Assembly (NCBI RefSeq): GCF_000384475.1
Contig: NZ_ARWB01000001.1
Span: 4,206,123-4,270,122 of the forward strand
Direction: 5' to 3'
DNA length: 64,000 nucleotides
DNA from: Methylopila sp. M107
GTDB taxonomy: Bacteria > Pseudomonadota > Alphaproteobacteria > Rhizobiales > Methylopilaceae
This document shows positions 35,515-44,206 of the stretch, piece after piece. A program made the position numbers and the translations under genes. Within the stretch, counting starts at the first letter, position 1. Each line of letters starts with the position of its first letter. The notes beneath the pieces are model-generated. The model did not search any database. It was not told where the DNA came from and worked only from the letters and a program-made list of their open reading frames with translations.

Positions 35515-35682
35515 ATGTTCGGACGTCTCCTGAGATCCATCGCGAACCAGTATCTTCGAGACCGCCGCGCCGGAACGGGCTCCGGTCCGGGGCGGCTTCC
35601 GCCGACGTCGGTCAGGGAAGCGCAGCACCGGGTGACCGGCGGGATTATCCGCGCGATCGTCTCGCGGCTGTTCCGCAAGTAG
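35515..35682 (+). CDS. Small basic hypothetical protein (55 residues)
   Basis: An ATG at 35515 preceded by GAGG opens a 55-codon frame rich in Arg (MFGRLLRSIANQYLRDRR... ending SRLFRK). The ends look amphipathic (FGRLLRSIA and IIRAIVSRLF) around a Gly/Pro centre. I do not recognise it. Its position between RTX and rhamnose genes gives no clue, but the ribosome site makes it a plausible small gene. Confidence 0.45.
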   Translation: MFGRLLRSIANQYLRDRRAGTGSGPGRLPPTSVREAQHRVTGGIIRAIVSRLFRK

Positions 35683-35720
35683 CCGAGGCGGGCGGGGCGC
35701 CCGTCTCGAAACGCTTTCGA

Positions 35721-36605
35721 TCAGCGGACGGGGCCGACCAGCCTGTCGAGGATGTCGTCAAGCGCCTCCGTCCAGGGACGGGGTCGGAGCCCGAACGCCG
35801 TCGTCAGGCTTTCGGTCGACAGCTCGGAATTCGCGGGGCGCCGCGCGGGCGTCGGATAGGCGCTCGTCGGAATGCCCTCGACCGGGATCTCGCGACCGCC
35901 GCGTTTCGCGTTGCCGGCGACGATGGCGCGGGCGAAACCGGCCCAGGTCGTCGCCTGCGCGTTGACGCAGTGGAAGGTTCCGGTCGGCGCGTCTTCGGAC
36001 TTCGCCAGCCGAAGCGCGATATTGGCCAGCGCCTCGGCGAGGTCCTGCGCGGAGGTCGGACAGCCGTGCTGGTCGTCGACCACGGAAAGCTTGTCGCGTT
36101 CGCCCGCCAGTCGCAGCATCGTCTTCACGAAGTTGCCCCGGTGGGGGCTGACCACCCATGCGGTGCGCACGATCGCGTGGCGCGGATTGGTCGTCCGCAC
36201 CGCGAGTTCTCCCGCGGCCTTGCTGGCGCCGTAGGCGCTGGTCGGATTGATGGCGTCGTCCGGCCGATAGGCGCCGGATCCGGTTCCGTCGAACACGTAG
36301 TCGGTCGAGACATGCACCAGCGGGATGCGCTTGCGGGCCGTCTCGGCCGCAAGGAGGGCCGGCGCCAGCGCGTTCAGCCGCCATGCGGCCGCGATCTCGC
36401 TCTCGGCCTTGTCGACCGCCGTATAGGCGGCCGTGTTGATCACGGCGGCCCAGTCGCGCGCGCCGATCGCCCCGGCGACGGCGGCCTCGTCCGTGACGTC
36501 GAGTTCGGCTCGGTCCGGCGCGGAGACGCTCACGCCGTCCGGCCAGCGGTAGGCCTGCAGTTCCGTGCCGACCTGGCCAGCGCCGCCGAGGATGAGGATG
36601 TCCAT
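35721..36605 (-). CDS. rfbD: dTDP-4-dehydrorhamnose reductase
   Basis: This 294-residue short-chain-type enzyme reduces dTDP-4-dehydro-L-rhamnose with NAD(P)H, the last step of dTDP-L-rhamnose synthesis. It shows the Rossmann start ILGGAGQVGTEL, NTAAYTAVDKAE, STDYVFDGTG and the catalytic YGASKAAGE (Tyr/Lys). It is the last gene of the operon rfbC-rfbB-rfbD and starts 4 bases after rfbB. Rhamnose would go into surface polysaccharide. Confidence 0.94.
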   Translation of the reverse strand: MDILILGGAGQVGTELQAYRWPDGVSVSAPDRAELDVTDEAAVAGAIGARDWAAVINTAAYTAVDKAESEIAAAWRLNALAPALLAAETARKRIPLVHVSTDYVFDGTGSGAYRPDDAINPTSAYGASKAAGELAVRTTNPRHAIVRTAWVVSPHRGNFVKTMLRLAGERDKLSVVDDQHGCPTSAQDLAEALANIALRLAKSEDAPTGTFHCVNAQATTWAGFARAIVAGNAKRGGREIPVEGIPTSAYPTPARRPANSELSTESLTTAFGLRPRPWTEALDDILDRLVGPVR

Positions 36606-36609
36606 GGGG

Positions 36610-37674
36610 TCAGGCGCTCTTCAGCGCCGGCGCAAGCCCGAGCCGTTCTCCGCTGTAGCGGCCGTCGCGGATCGGACGCCACCAGGATTCGTTCGCGAGA
36701 TACCAGCGCACCGTGTCCTCGAGCGCCTGCTCGAAGGTCTTGGTGGGGCTCCAGCCGAGTTCGCGCTCGGCCTTGCTCGGGTCGATCGCGTATCGGCGGT
36801 CGTGCCCGGGGCGGTCCGCCACGAAGCTTATGAGCTGCTCGTGTGGTCCGTGGTCGGGGCGCAGGCTGTCGAAGGCCGCGCACAGCGCCTTGACGACCTG
36901 GAGGTTGTTCCGGACCGCGCGGCCGCCGAGCAGATAGGTCTCGCCGACGCGGCCGCGCGTGAGCGCCGCCACCAGTCCGCGCGCGTGGTCCTCGACATGG
37001 ATCCAGTCGCGCTCGTTCAGCCCGTCGCCGTAGACCGGGAGCTTGCGTCCGTCGAGGGCGTTCAGGATCATCAGCGGGATGAGCTTTTCGGGGAAATGCC
37101 GCGGCCCGTAATTGTTCGAGCAGTTCGTCACGATCACGGGCAGCCCATACGTCTCGCGCCATGCGCGGGCGAGATGGTCCGAAGCCGCCTTGGAGGCCGA
37201 ATAGGGCGAGCGCGGGTCGTAGCGGGTCTCTTCGGTGAAGAAGGCGCCAGGCTCCAGCGAGCCGTACACCTCGTCGGTCGAGACGTGGAGGAAGCGGAAT
37301 GCCTCCCGCTCGGCGCCCGCGAGGCCTTCCCAATGGGTGCGCGCGGCGTCCAGCATGACCTGCGTGCCGACGACGTTGGTGCGCACGAAGGCGCCGGGGT
37401 CGGTGATCGAGCGGTCGACATGGCTTTCGGCCGCAAGATGCATGACCGCGTCAGGCTTGAACTCCGCGAAGATCGCGTGAATCCGGATCGGGTCGCAGAT
37501 GTCCGCCTCGACGAGACGATGGCGCGGATTGCCGTCCAGCGGGGCGAGCGAGATGGGGTTGGCCGCATAGGTCAGCGCGTCGACCGTCCTGACCTCGTGG
37601 CCGAGGTCCTGGGTCAGATGCAGCACGAGCGCGGAGCCGATGAAGCCGCATCCGCCGGTCACAAGAATTCGCAT
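36610..37674 (-). CDS. rfbB: dTDP-glucose 4,6-dehydratase
   Basis: This 354-residue NAD-dependent dehydratase converts dTDP-glucose to dTDP-4-dehydro-6-deoxyglucose. It has [11 protein letters not shown] at the N-terminus, [19 protein letters not shown] and the catalytic [10 protein letters not shown], then [12 protein letters not shown] lies 7 bases before the ATG. Length is normal. It lies 21 bases after rfbC. Confidence 0.95.
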   Translation of the reverse strand: MRILVTGGCGFIGSALVLHLTQDLGHEVRTVDALTYAANPISLAPLDGNPRHRLVEADICDPIRIHAIFAEFKPDAVMHLAAESHVDRSITDPGAFVRTNVVGTQVMLDAARTHWEGLAGAEREAFRFLHVSTDEVYGSLEPGAFFTEETRYDPRSPYSASKAASDHLARAWRETYGLPVIVTNCSNNYGPRHFPEKLIPLMILNALDGRKLPVYGDGLNERDWIHVEDHARGLVAALTRGRVGETYLLGGRAVRNNLQVVKALCAAFDSLRPDHGPHEQLISFVADRPGHDRRYAIDPSKAERELGWSPTKTFEQALEDTVRWYLANESWWRPIRDGRYSGERLGLAPALKSA

Positions 37675-37695
37675 GATAAGGCTCCTTCGATGGGC

Positions 37696-38247
37696 TCAGA
37701 ACGCCGCGCCGAGATCCGCGAAGCGCGGCGCGATCTTGTCCTTGTCGGACAGCACCGCGTTCGCCTCGTCGACCGGCCACGCGATGGCGAGGTCCGGATC
37801 GTTCCAGAGCATGTTCCGGTCGTTCTCGCGGCTGTAATAGGCGGTCACCTTGTAGGCCACGGTCGTGTTCGGCTCGAGCGTGCAGAAGCCGTGCGCGAAC
37901 CCGACCGGCACGAACAGCTGCTCGCCTTCCGTCGCGTCGAGCCGCACCGCGACATGGCGCCCGAAGGTCGGCGAGTCGCGCCGGAGATCGACCGCGACGT
38001 CGAGGATCGAGCCCGAAAGGACCCGGACGAGCTTGCCCTGGGCGGCCGGCGGCGTCTGGAAATGCAGGCCCCGTATGGTGCCGGCGGAGGCCGAGAAGGA
38101 CTGGTTGTCCTGCACGAAGACGTCGTCGATGCCGCCCTTGGCCAGCGCGTCGACGCGGAACGTTTCCGCGAACCAGCCGCGGTCGTCGCCGAACCGCGTC
38201 GTGATCACGCGTTTGACCTCGGGGATCTCGGTATCGATCGTCCGCAT
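37696..38247 (-). CDS. rfbC: dTDP-4-dehydrorhamnose 3,5-epimerase
   Basis: This 183-residue cupin epimerises dTDP-4-dehydro-6-deoxyglucose at C3 and C5. Typical motifs are DDRGWFAETFR, QDNQSFSASAGTIRGLHFQ with the catalytic His, and PVGFAHGFCTLE. It is the first gene of the rhamnose operon. The usual fourth gene, rfbA (glucose-1-phosphate thymidylyltransferase), is not in the cluster. Confidence 0.94.
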   Translation of the reverse strand: MRTIDTEIPEVKRVITTRFGDDRGWFAETFRVDALAKGGIDDVFVQDNQSFSASAGTIRGLHFQTPPAAQGKLVRVLSGSILDVAVDLRRDSPTFGRHVAVRLDATEGEQLFVPVGFAHGFCTLEPNTTVAYKVTAYYSRENDRNMLWNDPDLAIAWPVDEANAVLSDKDKIAPRFADLGAAF

Positions 38248-38532
38248 GCCGGCTCCATTCGAAGCGTTTCGATGAGGGCCGACGCGCCGGCGGACGGCTC
38301 GCGCGTTCGCGGCGCCGCGGATCGGTCACGTCGGGTCCGCGCGTGCGCTGCACAAGACGCCTATTCCTATCGCCGATCTAAACCGCCGCCTAGAGGCACG
38401 AGCGCGCAGGCCCGGCCGCGGCGCGCGGCGGCGAAAAGGGGCTTGAGGCCCTCTCAGGCGCGGCGCATGCCCCGACCGGCTGGCACGCCGCTTGAATGAT
38501 CACGCGACAGTGAGACGCTCGGGGATCGGTTC

Positions 38533-39930
38533 ATGGCCAGTGAGACGCATGCGGTCGACGAGATGTTTCCGGCGCCGCGCCTGCTGACCCTTGGTCTCCA
38601 GCATGTGCTGGTGATGTACGCCGGCGCGGTCGCGGTCCCCCTCATCATCGGGCGCGCGCTCAAGCTTCCGCCAGAGGACGTCGCATTTCTGATCAGCGCC
38701 GACCTGTTCGTCTGCGGGCTCGCGACGTTCTGCCAATCGTTCGGCTTCAGGGGCGTCGGCATCCGGCTGCCGATCATGATGGGCGTCACCTTCGCCTCCG
38801 TCGGGCCGATGTTGTCGATGGCGGCCTCGCCCGAGATCGGCATTCTCGGCATCTACGGCTCGGTGATCGCCGCGGGCCTCTTCGGCATTCTCGTCGCGCC
38901 CTTCGTCAGCCGGCTCCTGCCGCTGTTTCCGCCGGTCGTGACCGGGACCATCATCCTGGTCATCGGCGTGTCGCTGATGCGCGTCGCGATCAACTGGGCG
39001 GGCGGCGGGCTGCCGACCGTGACGAAGGTGGTGGACGGAACGCCCGGCCTGTTCCCAAATCCGGCCTACGCGCAACCGCTCGGGCTTGCGATCGCGGCCT
39101 TCGTGCTGTGCGCGATCCTGGCGCTCATCCGCTTCGGATCGGGTTTCGTGGCGAACATCGCGGTTCTGCTCGGCATCGTGGCGGGCGCGATCCTGTCCGC
39201 GCTGCTCGGGCTGATGCATTTCGACAAGGTCGCAACCGCGTCCTGGTTTTCGCTGATCACGCCGCTGCATTTCGGCGTGCCCGAATTCCACCTCGTGCCG
39301 GTGGTGACGATGTGCATCGTGATGCTGGTGGTGATGATCGAGTCGCTCGGCATGTTCCTCGCGCTCGGCGACATCACGGGAAAGCCGATCGCGCAGGCGG
39401 ATCTGACGCGCGGGCTCCGGGCCGACGGCGTCGGCACGCTGCTGGGCGGCCTGTTCAACACGTTTCCCTACACCTCGTTCTCGCAGAACGTCGGGCTCGT
39501 CGGCGTGACGGGGGTGAAGTCGCGCCGGGTCACGGTGACGGGCGGCGCGATCATGATCGTGCTCGGCCTGCTGCCGAAAATCGCGGCGCTGGTCGAGGCG
39601 ATCCCGCAACCGGTGCTGGGCGGCGCGGGCATCGTGATGTTCGGCATGGTGGCGGCGACCGGGGCGCGCATCCTGACCGGGGTCGACTTCCGCACCAACC
39701 GCTTCAACCTCTATGTGGTCGCGATCTCGATCGGCTTCGGCATGATCCCGATGGTGTCGCCGGCCTTCTTCCACAGCCTGCCGGACGTGCTGCATCCGCT
39801 GCTGGAGTCGGGGATCCTGATGGCGGCGGTCGCCTCGGTCGCGCTCAACGTCTTCTTCAATGGGATCGGCGACGCCGAGGAGGCCCGCGCCCATTCCGCC
39901 GCCGCGGCCGCTTCCGCGGAGCATGTGTGA
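38533..39930 (+). CDS. NCS2-family nucleobase permease (urate/xanthine-type)
   Basis: This 465-residue inner-membrane symporter belongs to the nucleobase-cation-symporter-2 family. About 12-14 membrane segments are visible. Family motifs include QHVLVMYAGAVAVPLIIG near the N-terminus, ESLGMFLALGDITGKP in TM8 and NTFPYTSFSQNVGLVGVTGVKSR in TM10. This NTFPYTSFSQN form is typical of urate/xanthine rather than uracil transporters, and the adjacent 8-oxoguanine deaminase supports an oxidised purine. GGGGA precedes the ATG. Confidence 0.9.
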   Translation: MASETHAVDEMFPAPRLLTLGLQHVLVMYAGAVAVPLIIGRALKLPPEDVAFLISADLFVCGLATFCQSFGFRGVGIRLPIMMGVTFASVGPMLSMAASPEIGILGIYGSVIAAGLFGILVAPFVSRLLPLFPPVVTGTIILVIGVSLMRVAINWAGGGLPTVTKVVDGTPGLFPNPAYAQPLGLAIAAFVLCAILALIRFGSGFVANIAVLLGIVAGAILSALLGLMHFDKVATASWFSLITPLHFGVPEFHLVPVVTMCIVMLVVMIESLGMFLALGDITGKPIAQADLTRGLRADGVGTLLGGLFNTFPYTSFSQNVGLVGVTGVKSRRVTVTGGAIMIVLGLLPKIAALVEAIPQPVLGGAGIVMFGMVAATGARILTGVDFRTNRFNLYVVAISIGFGMIPMVSPAFFHSLPDVLHPLLESGILMAAVASVALNVFFNGIGDAEEARAHSAAAAASAEHV

Positions 39931-39963
39931 GGCGACTCGCAAAAGCCGTCATCGCGTCGAAGC

Positions 39964-40049
39964 CGTCATCGCCGGGGTTGACCCGGCGATCCATCGGGCG
40001 CAGACGCGCCCGGTCGAGATGGATGCCCGGGTCAAGCCCGGGCATGACG
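39964..40049. repeat. Dispersed inverted repeat (GTCATCGCCGGGGTTGACCC type)
   Basis: CGTCATCGCCGGGGTTGACC at the left pairs imperfectly with the right arm, and GATGCCCGGGTCAAGCCCGGGCATGACG is itself palindromic. The element lies between the permease and the deaminase genes and resembles those at 1139 and 18041. Confidence 0.7.
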
Positions 40050-40092
40050 AAGGCAGTCTGCCCCACCGAAGCGCGGGATCTGAGGGCTTGAT

Positions 40093-41451
40093 GTGCCGAC
40101 ACTGCTGATCCGCAACGCCGACATCCTCGTCACGATGGACGCTGCGCGGCGTGAAATTCCCGGCGGCGGCCTGTTCGCGCGCGACGGGGTGATCGAGCAG
40201 GTGGGGCCGAGCGCCGAACTGCCGAAAGACGCCGACGTCACGCTCGACATGACCGGGCGGATCGTGACGCCCGGCCTGATCAACACCCACCACCACCTCT
40301 ACCAGAACCTGACGCGCGTTGTGCCCACCGCGCAGAACGCGCTGCTGTTCGGCTGGCTCCAGACGCTCTACCCGATCTGGGGACGGATGGGTCCGGAGCA
40401 CATCCATGTCTCGACGCTGGTCGGGCTGATGGAGCTCGTCGAGACCGGCTGCACCACGAGTTCCGACCATCTCTACATGTTCCCGAACGGCGCCCGGCTC
40501 GACGACTCGATCGAGGCGGCGGTCGAGATCGGCGTCCGTTTCCACCCGACGCGCGGCTCGATGAGCATCGGCCAGTCGCAAGGCGGGCTGCCGCCCGACG
40601 CGCTCGTCGAACGCGAGGACGCGATCCTCGCCGACTGCCGCCGCGTGATCGAGGCGTTCAACGACCCGACGCCGTTCTCGATGGTGCGGGTCGGCGTCGC
40701 GCCGTGCTCGCCGTTCTCGGTCAGCCGTGGCCTGATGAAGGATTCGGCCGATCTCGCCCGCAGCTACGGCGTCGGCCTGCACACCCACCTCGCCGAGAAC
40801 GTCGAGGACGTCGCCTATTCGCTGAAGACCTTCGGGGCGCGGCCCGGCGCCTACGCCGAAGCGCTCGGCTGGTGCGGGCCGGATGTCTGGCACGCCCACT
40901 GCGTCCAGCTCGACGCCGGCGAGATCGGCCTGTTCGCGCGGACCGGCACCGGCGTCGCGCACTGCCCGTGCTCCAACATGCGGCTCGGCAGCGGCGTTGC
41001 CCCGGTGCGCGAGATGATCGACGCGGGCGTGACGGTTGGGCTTGGCGTCGACGGGTCGGCCTCGAACGATTCCGCCCACATGCTGAACGAGGCCCGCCAG
41101 GCGCTGCTGCTGCAGCGCGTCTCCAAGGGCGGGGCGGCGCTAACCGCCCGCGAGGCGCTCGAACTCGCGACGCTCGGAGGCGCAAAGACGCTCGGGCGGT
41201 CCGACATCGGCGCGCTGGAGCCTGGCAAGGCCGCGGACCTCGCGGCGTTCGACCTCGGCGACGTCGCCTTCGCGGGCGCGCAATGGGACCCGGTCGCGGC
41301 CCTGGTGTTCTGCGGTCCGGCGCGCGCCGACCGCGTCGTCGTCAACGGCCGCGTGGTGGTCGAGGGCGGCAGATGCGTCACGATCGACCGCGAAAAAGCG
41401 CTTCTTCGCCACGGCATGCTCGCGCGCCAATTGGTTAATGACGCTTTTTGA
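40093..41451 (+). CDS. 8-oxoguanine deaminase-like amidohydrolase
   Basis: This 452-residue metal-dependent amidohydrolase most resembles 8-oxoguanine deaminases, which turn 8-oxoguanine into urate and ammonia. Metal ligands are seen as His66-x-His68 (THHHLYQN), a His in LHTHLAEN, a His in WHAHCVQL and Asp in GVDGSASND. The start is GTG 40093, supported by GAGGG 8 bases upstream. Chlorohydrolase-type (AtzB/TrzN-like) or isoguanine deaminase activity are alternatives within this subgroup. The urate-type permease upstream and hydroxyisourate genes at 60 kb favour purine catabolism. Confidence 0.82.
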   Translation: MPTLLIRNADILVTMDAARREIPGGGLFARDGVIEQVGPSAELPKDADVTLDMTGRIVTPGLINTHHHLYQNLTRVVPTAQNALLFGWLQTLYPIWGRMGPEHIHVSTLVGLMELVETGCTTSSDHLYMFPNGARLDDSIEAAVEIGVRFHPTRGSMSIGQSQGGLPPDALVEREDAILADCRRVIEAFNDPTPFSMVRVGVAPCSPFSVSRGLMKDSADLARSYGVGLHTHLAENVEDVAYSLKTFGARPGAYAEALGWCGPDVWHAHCVQLDAGEIGLFARTGTGVAHCPCSNMRLGSGVAPVREMIDAGVTVGLGVDGSASNDSAHMLNEARQALLLQRVSKGGAALTAREALELATLGGAKTLGRSDIGALEPGKAADLAAFDLGDVAFAGAQWDPVAALVFCGPARADRVVVNGRVVVEGGRCVTIDREKALLRHGMLARQLVNDAF

Positions 41452-41556
41452 GGCGCTTTGGACGCGTTCGGGAGCGCGTCACGGCAACAATGACCAGTCA
41501 GCGGTCAAGTACTGATTCGATCGCCTCTTTTCACGCCATTGTGTTTGGCGCGCTAC

Positions 41557-41572
41557 ACTGTGGAGCCACAGT
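41557..41572. promoter_or_regulatory. Perfect palindrome upstream of the Tsx-like gene
   Basis: ACTGTGG-AG-CCACAGT is a perfect 7-base inverted repeat, 148 bases before the likely start of the outer-membrane channel. A second, looser site TGACC-N7-GGTCA lies at 41491-41507. Both sit in an AT-richer stretch and are candidate regulator sites. Confidence 0.4.
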
Positions 41573-41719
41573 CGATCTGACGCCTATAACTTATTGACCG
41601 CTCACGACCGTCATGTGACCTTCGTCGAAGCATCGGGGATCGGTGTATTTCGTTTCGAAGCTCATGCAGAGAACTTGCGTGAGATGGCTTTCTTGCGACT
41701 CGACTGGGGGCGCTTTGTA

Positions 41720-42571
41720 ATGTTGCTTGGCTTCAACAAGACCAAAAACTGGACGCGCGGCGTTTTGGCCGCCGCGACTCTCGCGTTCGGCGCCGGCGCG
41801 GCTTCCGCCGCCGACATCGCCGAGCCGGCGGCGCCGACGCCCTTCACCTTCAGCACGACCGAAATCCAGTTCCAGCTCGGTCAGCTGAAGAACCCGTTCG
41901 CCGACAAGAACAAGGCGAACTGGACCCCGATCGTCACGCTGCAGCACGCCTCCAGCTGGGTGTTCGGCGACGTGTTCTTCTTCGTCGACTTCCTCGACGA
42001 CAAGCGCAAGGACGGCTTCAACGACCAGGACGCCTACGGCGAATTCTACGCCTACTTCTCGTCCTCGAAGCTGCTCGGCGCGAACTACGGCGACGGCCTG
42101 ATCAAGGATATCGGCGTGGTCGCGGGCATCAACGCCGACGCCGACGCGAATTACCGCAGCTACCTGCCGGGCGTCTATGTCGACTGGAAGGTTCCCGGCT
42201 TCGCATTCTTCCGCACCCAGTTCACCGCCGTGCTCGACGACAGCAACCACAGCGGCCCGAACGGCAAGCAGAAGGACGGCTGGCAGTTCGACAACTCCTT
42301 CGCCGCGCCGTTCTCGATCGCCGGCCAATACTTCAGCTTCGAAGGCCACTGGGAATACACGGCCAACAAGGAGACCAACATCGACGGTTTCCGCATCAAG
42401 CAGAAGGACTGGTTCCTCGCTCAGCCGCAGCTTCGCTGGGACGCCGGCTACGCTCTGACGGGCAAGAAGGACGTGTTCTTCCTCGGCACCGAGTACCAGC
42501 TTTGGGTCAACAAGCTCGGCTCGAAGACCGACGAAAGCCGCTTCCAGGCGCTCGCCGTCATCCGCTTCTGA
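41720..42571 (+). CDS. Tsx-like nucleoside-specific outer-membrane channel
   Basis: This 283-residue protein has a signal peptide (KNWTRGVLAAATLAFGAGAASA, cut near A-DI), which decides the ATG at 41720. The mature part is rich in alternating aromatic/polar beta strands and ends in Phe (LAVIRF), as outer-membrane barrels do. Stretches such as TEIQFQLGQLKNPF, SWVFGDVFFFVDFLDD and FLGTEYQLWVNKLG match the Tsx-like family. It would admit nucleosides or bases into the periplasm. A strong terminator follows, so it is a single transcription unit. It fits functionally with the permeases and ABC transporters of the island. Confidence 0.85.
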   Translation: MLLGFNKTKNWTRGVLAAATLAFGAGAASAADIAEPAAPTPFTFSTTEIQFQLGQLKNPFADKNKANWTPIVTLQHASSWVFGDVFFFVDFLDDKRKDGFNDQDAYGEFYAYFSSSKLLGANYGDGLIKDIGVVAGINADADANYRSYLPGVYVDWKVPGFAFFRTQFTAVLDDSNHSGPNGKQKDGWQFDNSFAAPFSIAGQYFSFEGHWEYTANKETNIDGFRIKQKDWFLAQPQLRWDAGYALTGKKDVFFLGTEYQLWVNKLGSKTDESRFQALAVIRF

Positions 42572-42597
42572 CCTTTCGGGGTTCTCCCTGGATTGAC

Positions 42598-42629
42598 CGG
42601 CCGGCGATCATCGATCGCCGGCCGTTTTT
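42598..42629 (+). terminator. Rho-independent terminator after the Tsx-like gene
   Basis: An 11-base perfect stem (CGGCCGGCGAT with ATCGCCGGCCG, 5-base loop) is followed directly by TTTTT. It ends 58 bases after the Tsx-like stop codon. Confidence 0.92.
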
Positions 42630-43116
42630 CGTTCGGGCTTCTTTTGCGGCGGCGACAATATTCGGGCGAGGCGGTGAGGAGCGACGATCCTGCCGAGCCT
42701 GCGAATGCCAGCGGCCTTACGGCTGCCCGTTCGTCATGGTCCGGCTTGACCCACGGAGGGCCGGTTCCGCCTCGGCTCGCGCAAGTCATTGCCGGAGAAC
42801 GGAAACCCCTTCACCCGACCCTGCGGGTTGACCTCTCCCCACCCGGGAGAGGTGAAGAAGCGGCGCGGCCCTTAACCTCTCCCCAGCGGGGAGAGGCCGG
42901 ATGACTGAAAGTCATCCGGGTGAGGGGCCTCGCGGGTCCAAGTTAAGGCGATCTGCGTCTGCGTAAAACGAACCGGACACTGGTGGGCTTGACCGGAGCA
43001 TCCACGCCGATGTCGAGCTCGACGTCAGACGTGGGTCCTCCGGTCAAGCCGGAGGATGACGAGGCTCACACGGAAACTCCGGCGCAAGTCGCCGCCCAAG
43101 GCCGTCAATGTGGCGG
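42630..43116. repeat. Intergenic region filled with dispersed repeats
   Basis: No gene is seen in these ~490 bases. GTCATGGTCCGGCTTGACC (42734-42752) and GTCAAGCCGGAGGATGAC (43044-43061) are relatives of the TCATCC repeat. CCTTCACCCGACCCTGCGGG to GGGTGAGGGG (42809-42934) is a copy of the CTCTCCCC repeat with nested stems such as CCTCTCCCCAGCGGGGAGAGG. Confidence 0.7.
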
Positions 43117-43806
43117 TCACACCGCGACGGCGACGGGCGCGGTGTCAGTGATAGCGGCGATCGCGGCTTTTGAGTCCGACACCCAGCCGAAAATCCCGCC
43201 TTGCGCTTTGATCATCTTCAGCCCGAATTCGTGGAATTCGGGGAAGTAGGACGCGCAGCAGTCCGCCAGCACGACGCAGCGATAGCCGCGATCATTCGCC
43301 TCGCGCACCGTGGTGTTGACGCAGACCTCCGTCGTCACGCCGCAGACCAGCAGCGTGTCGATCCCGCGGTTCCGCAGCATCAGCTCAAGGTCGGTCTGGT
43401 AGAACGCGCCCTTGCCGGGCTTGTCGATCACCGGTTCGCCGGGCAGGGGTTTCAGCGCCGCGATGATGTCGTGGCCGGCCTCGCCGCGGATCAGGATGCG
43501 GCCCATCGGGCCTTCGGCGCCGATGCGAAGCGATGGGACGCCGCGTTCGACTTTCGCCTTCGGCGCGTCCGAAAGGTCCGGCCGGTGGCCTTCGCGGGTG
43601 TGGATCGCGAGCATGCCGGCGTCGCGCACGGCCGCGAGGATCGCCTGGCAGGGGCCGACGGCCGCCTCCAGCAGCGAGATGTCGTTGCCGAGCGTCTCGC
43701 CGAAGCCGCCGGGCTCCAGGAAATCGCGCTGCATGTCGATGATGACGAGGGCGGTCCGGGCGAGATCGACCTCGATCGGCTGCGGTTCTGCGTCGATCGT
43801 CACCAT
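43117..43806 (-). CDS. Isochorismatase-like cysteine hydrolase, BiuH paralogue (candidate triuret/ureide hydrolase)
   Basis: This 229-residue cysteine hydrolase keeps the catalytic triad of the family as Asp24 (VIIDMQ), Lys129 (DKPGKGAF) and Cys162 (TTEVCVNTT). It resembles the BiuH-like protein at 49325 along its length ([25 protein letters not shown]) but lacks that protein's ~13-residue N-terminal extension. It is the last gene of the ten-gene operon, 4 bases after the AtzH-like gene. Substrates of close relatives include biuret, triuret and ureidoacrylate. A second enzyme of this type beside AtzE/G/H fits triuret hydrolysis to carboxybiuret, but this is inference. Confidence 0.8.
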   Translation of the reverse strand: MVTIDAEPQPIEVDLARTALVIIDMQRDFLEPGGFGETLGNDISLLEAAVGPCQAILAAVRDAGMLAIHTREGHRPDLSDAPKAKVERGVPSLRIGAEGPMGRILIRGEAGHDIIAALKPLPGEPVIDKPGKGAFYQTDLELMLRNRGIDTLLVCGVTTEVCVNTTVREANDRGYRCVVLADCCASYFPEFHEFGLKMIKAQGGIFGWVSDSKAAIAAITDTAPVAVAV

Positions 43807-43810
43807 CGTC

Positions 43811-44206
43811 TCATCCTTCCTCGATCACGCTGACATGCGCGGAAACGACCTTCCAGCCATCGGCGAACCTGATCCAGGTCTGGCTCTGCCGGCCGATTTT
43901 GCGGGGCGCGCTTTCGCGTCGGAACAGCGTGTTGGCGACCGCGAGGTCCCGGCCATAGGTGGTGATCTGCGTCTTCTCCAGCCGCCGCTCCAGCCCCTGC
44001 GGGGCGCGGCCGCGGCGGAAGGCGCGGATTTCGTCCATGCCGTAGAGGTTCTCGCCGACGCCGTAGCGCAGCGTGCGCGGATCGTCCTGGAACAGCGCTT
44101 CCAGCGTCGCGACGTCGTTGCCGACCAGCGCGGCCTCATACAGGGCGAACACGACCTCGACCTCGGCTTTGACTTCGGGGATGTCGATCTCGGAGGCGGC
44201 GGTCAC
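43811..44206 (-). CDS. atzH: AtzH-like protein (DUF3225, 1,3-dicarboxyurea decarboxylase family)
   Basis: This 131-residue protein has the NTF2/SnoaL-like fold of DUF3225 (FALYEAALVGNDVATLEALF, then QSQTWIRFADGWKVVSAHVS). Its GTG start overlaps the AtzE stop as GTGA (44203-44206), which fixes the start and shows coupling. In the Pseudomonas ADP cyanuric-acid pathway, AtzH decarboxylates the 1,3-dicarboxyurea made by AtzE/AtzG to allophanate. The gene order here (F-G-E-H, then a BiuH paralogue) supports the same step. Confidence 0.82.
   Translation of the reverse strand: MTAASEIDIPEVKAEVEVVFALYEAALVGNDVATLEALFQDDPRTLRYGVGENLYGMDEIRAFRRGRAPQGLERRLEKTQITTYGRDLAVANTLFRRESAPRKIGRQSQTWIRFADGWKVVSAHVSVIEEG

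Noticed and set aside
40093-41451. Atrazine-type chlorohydrolase (AtzB/TrzN)
   Set aside because: The family is shared, but the HHHLYQN motif and purine gene context fit 8-oxoguanine deaminase better.
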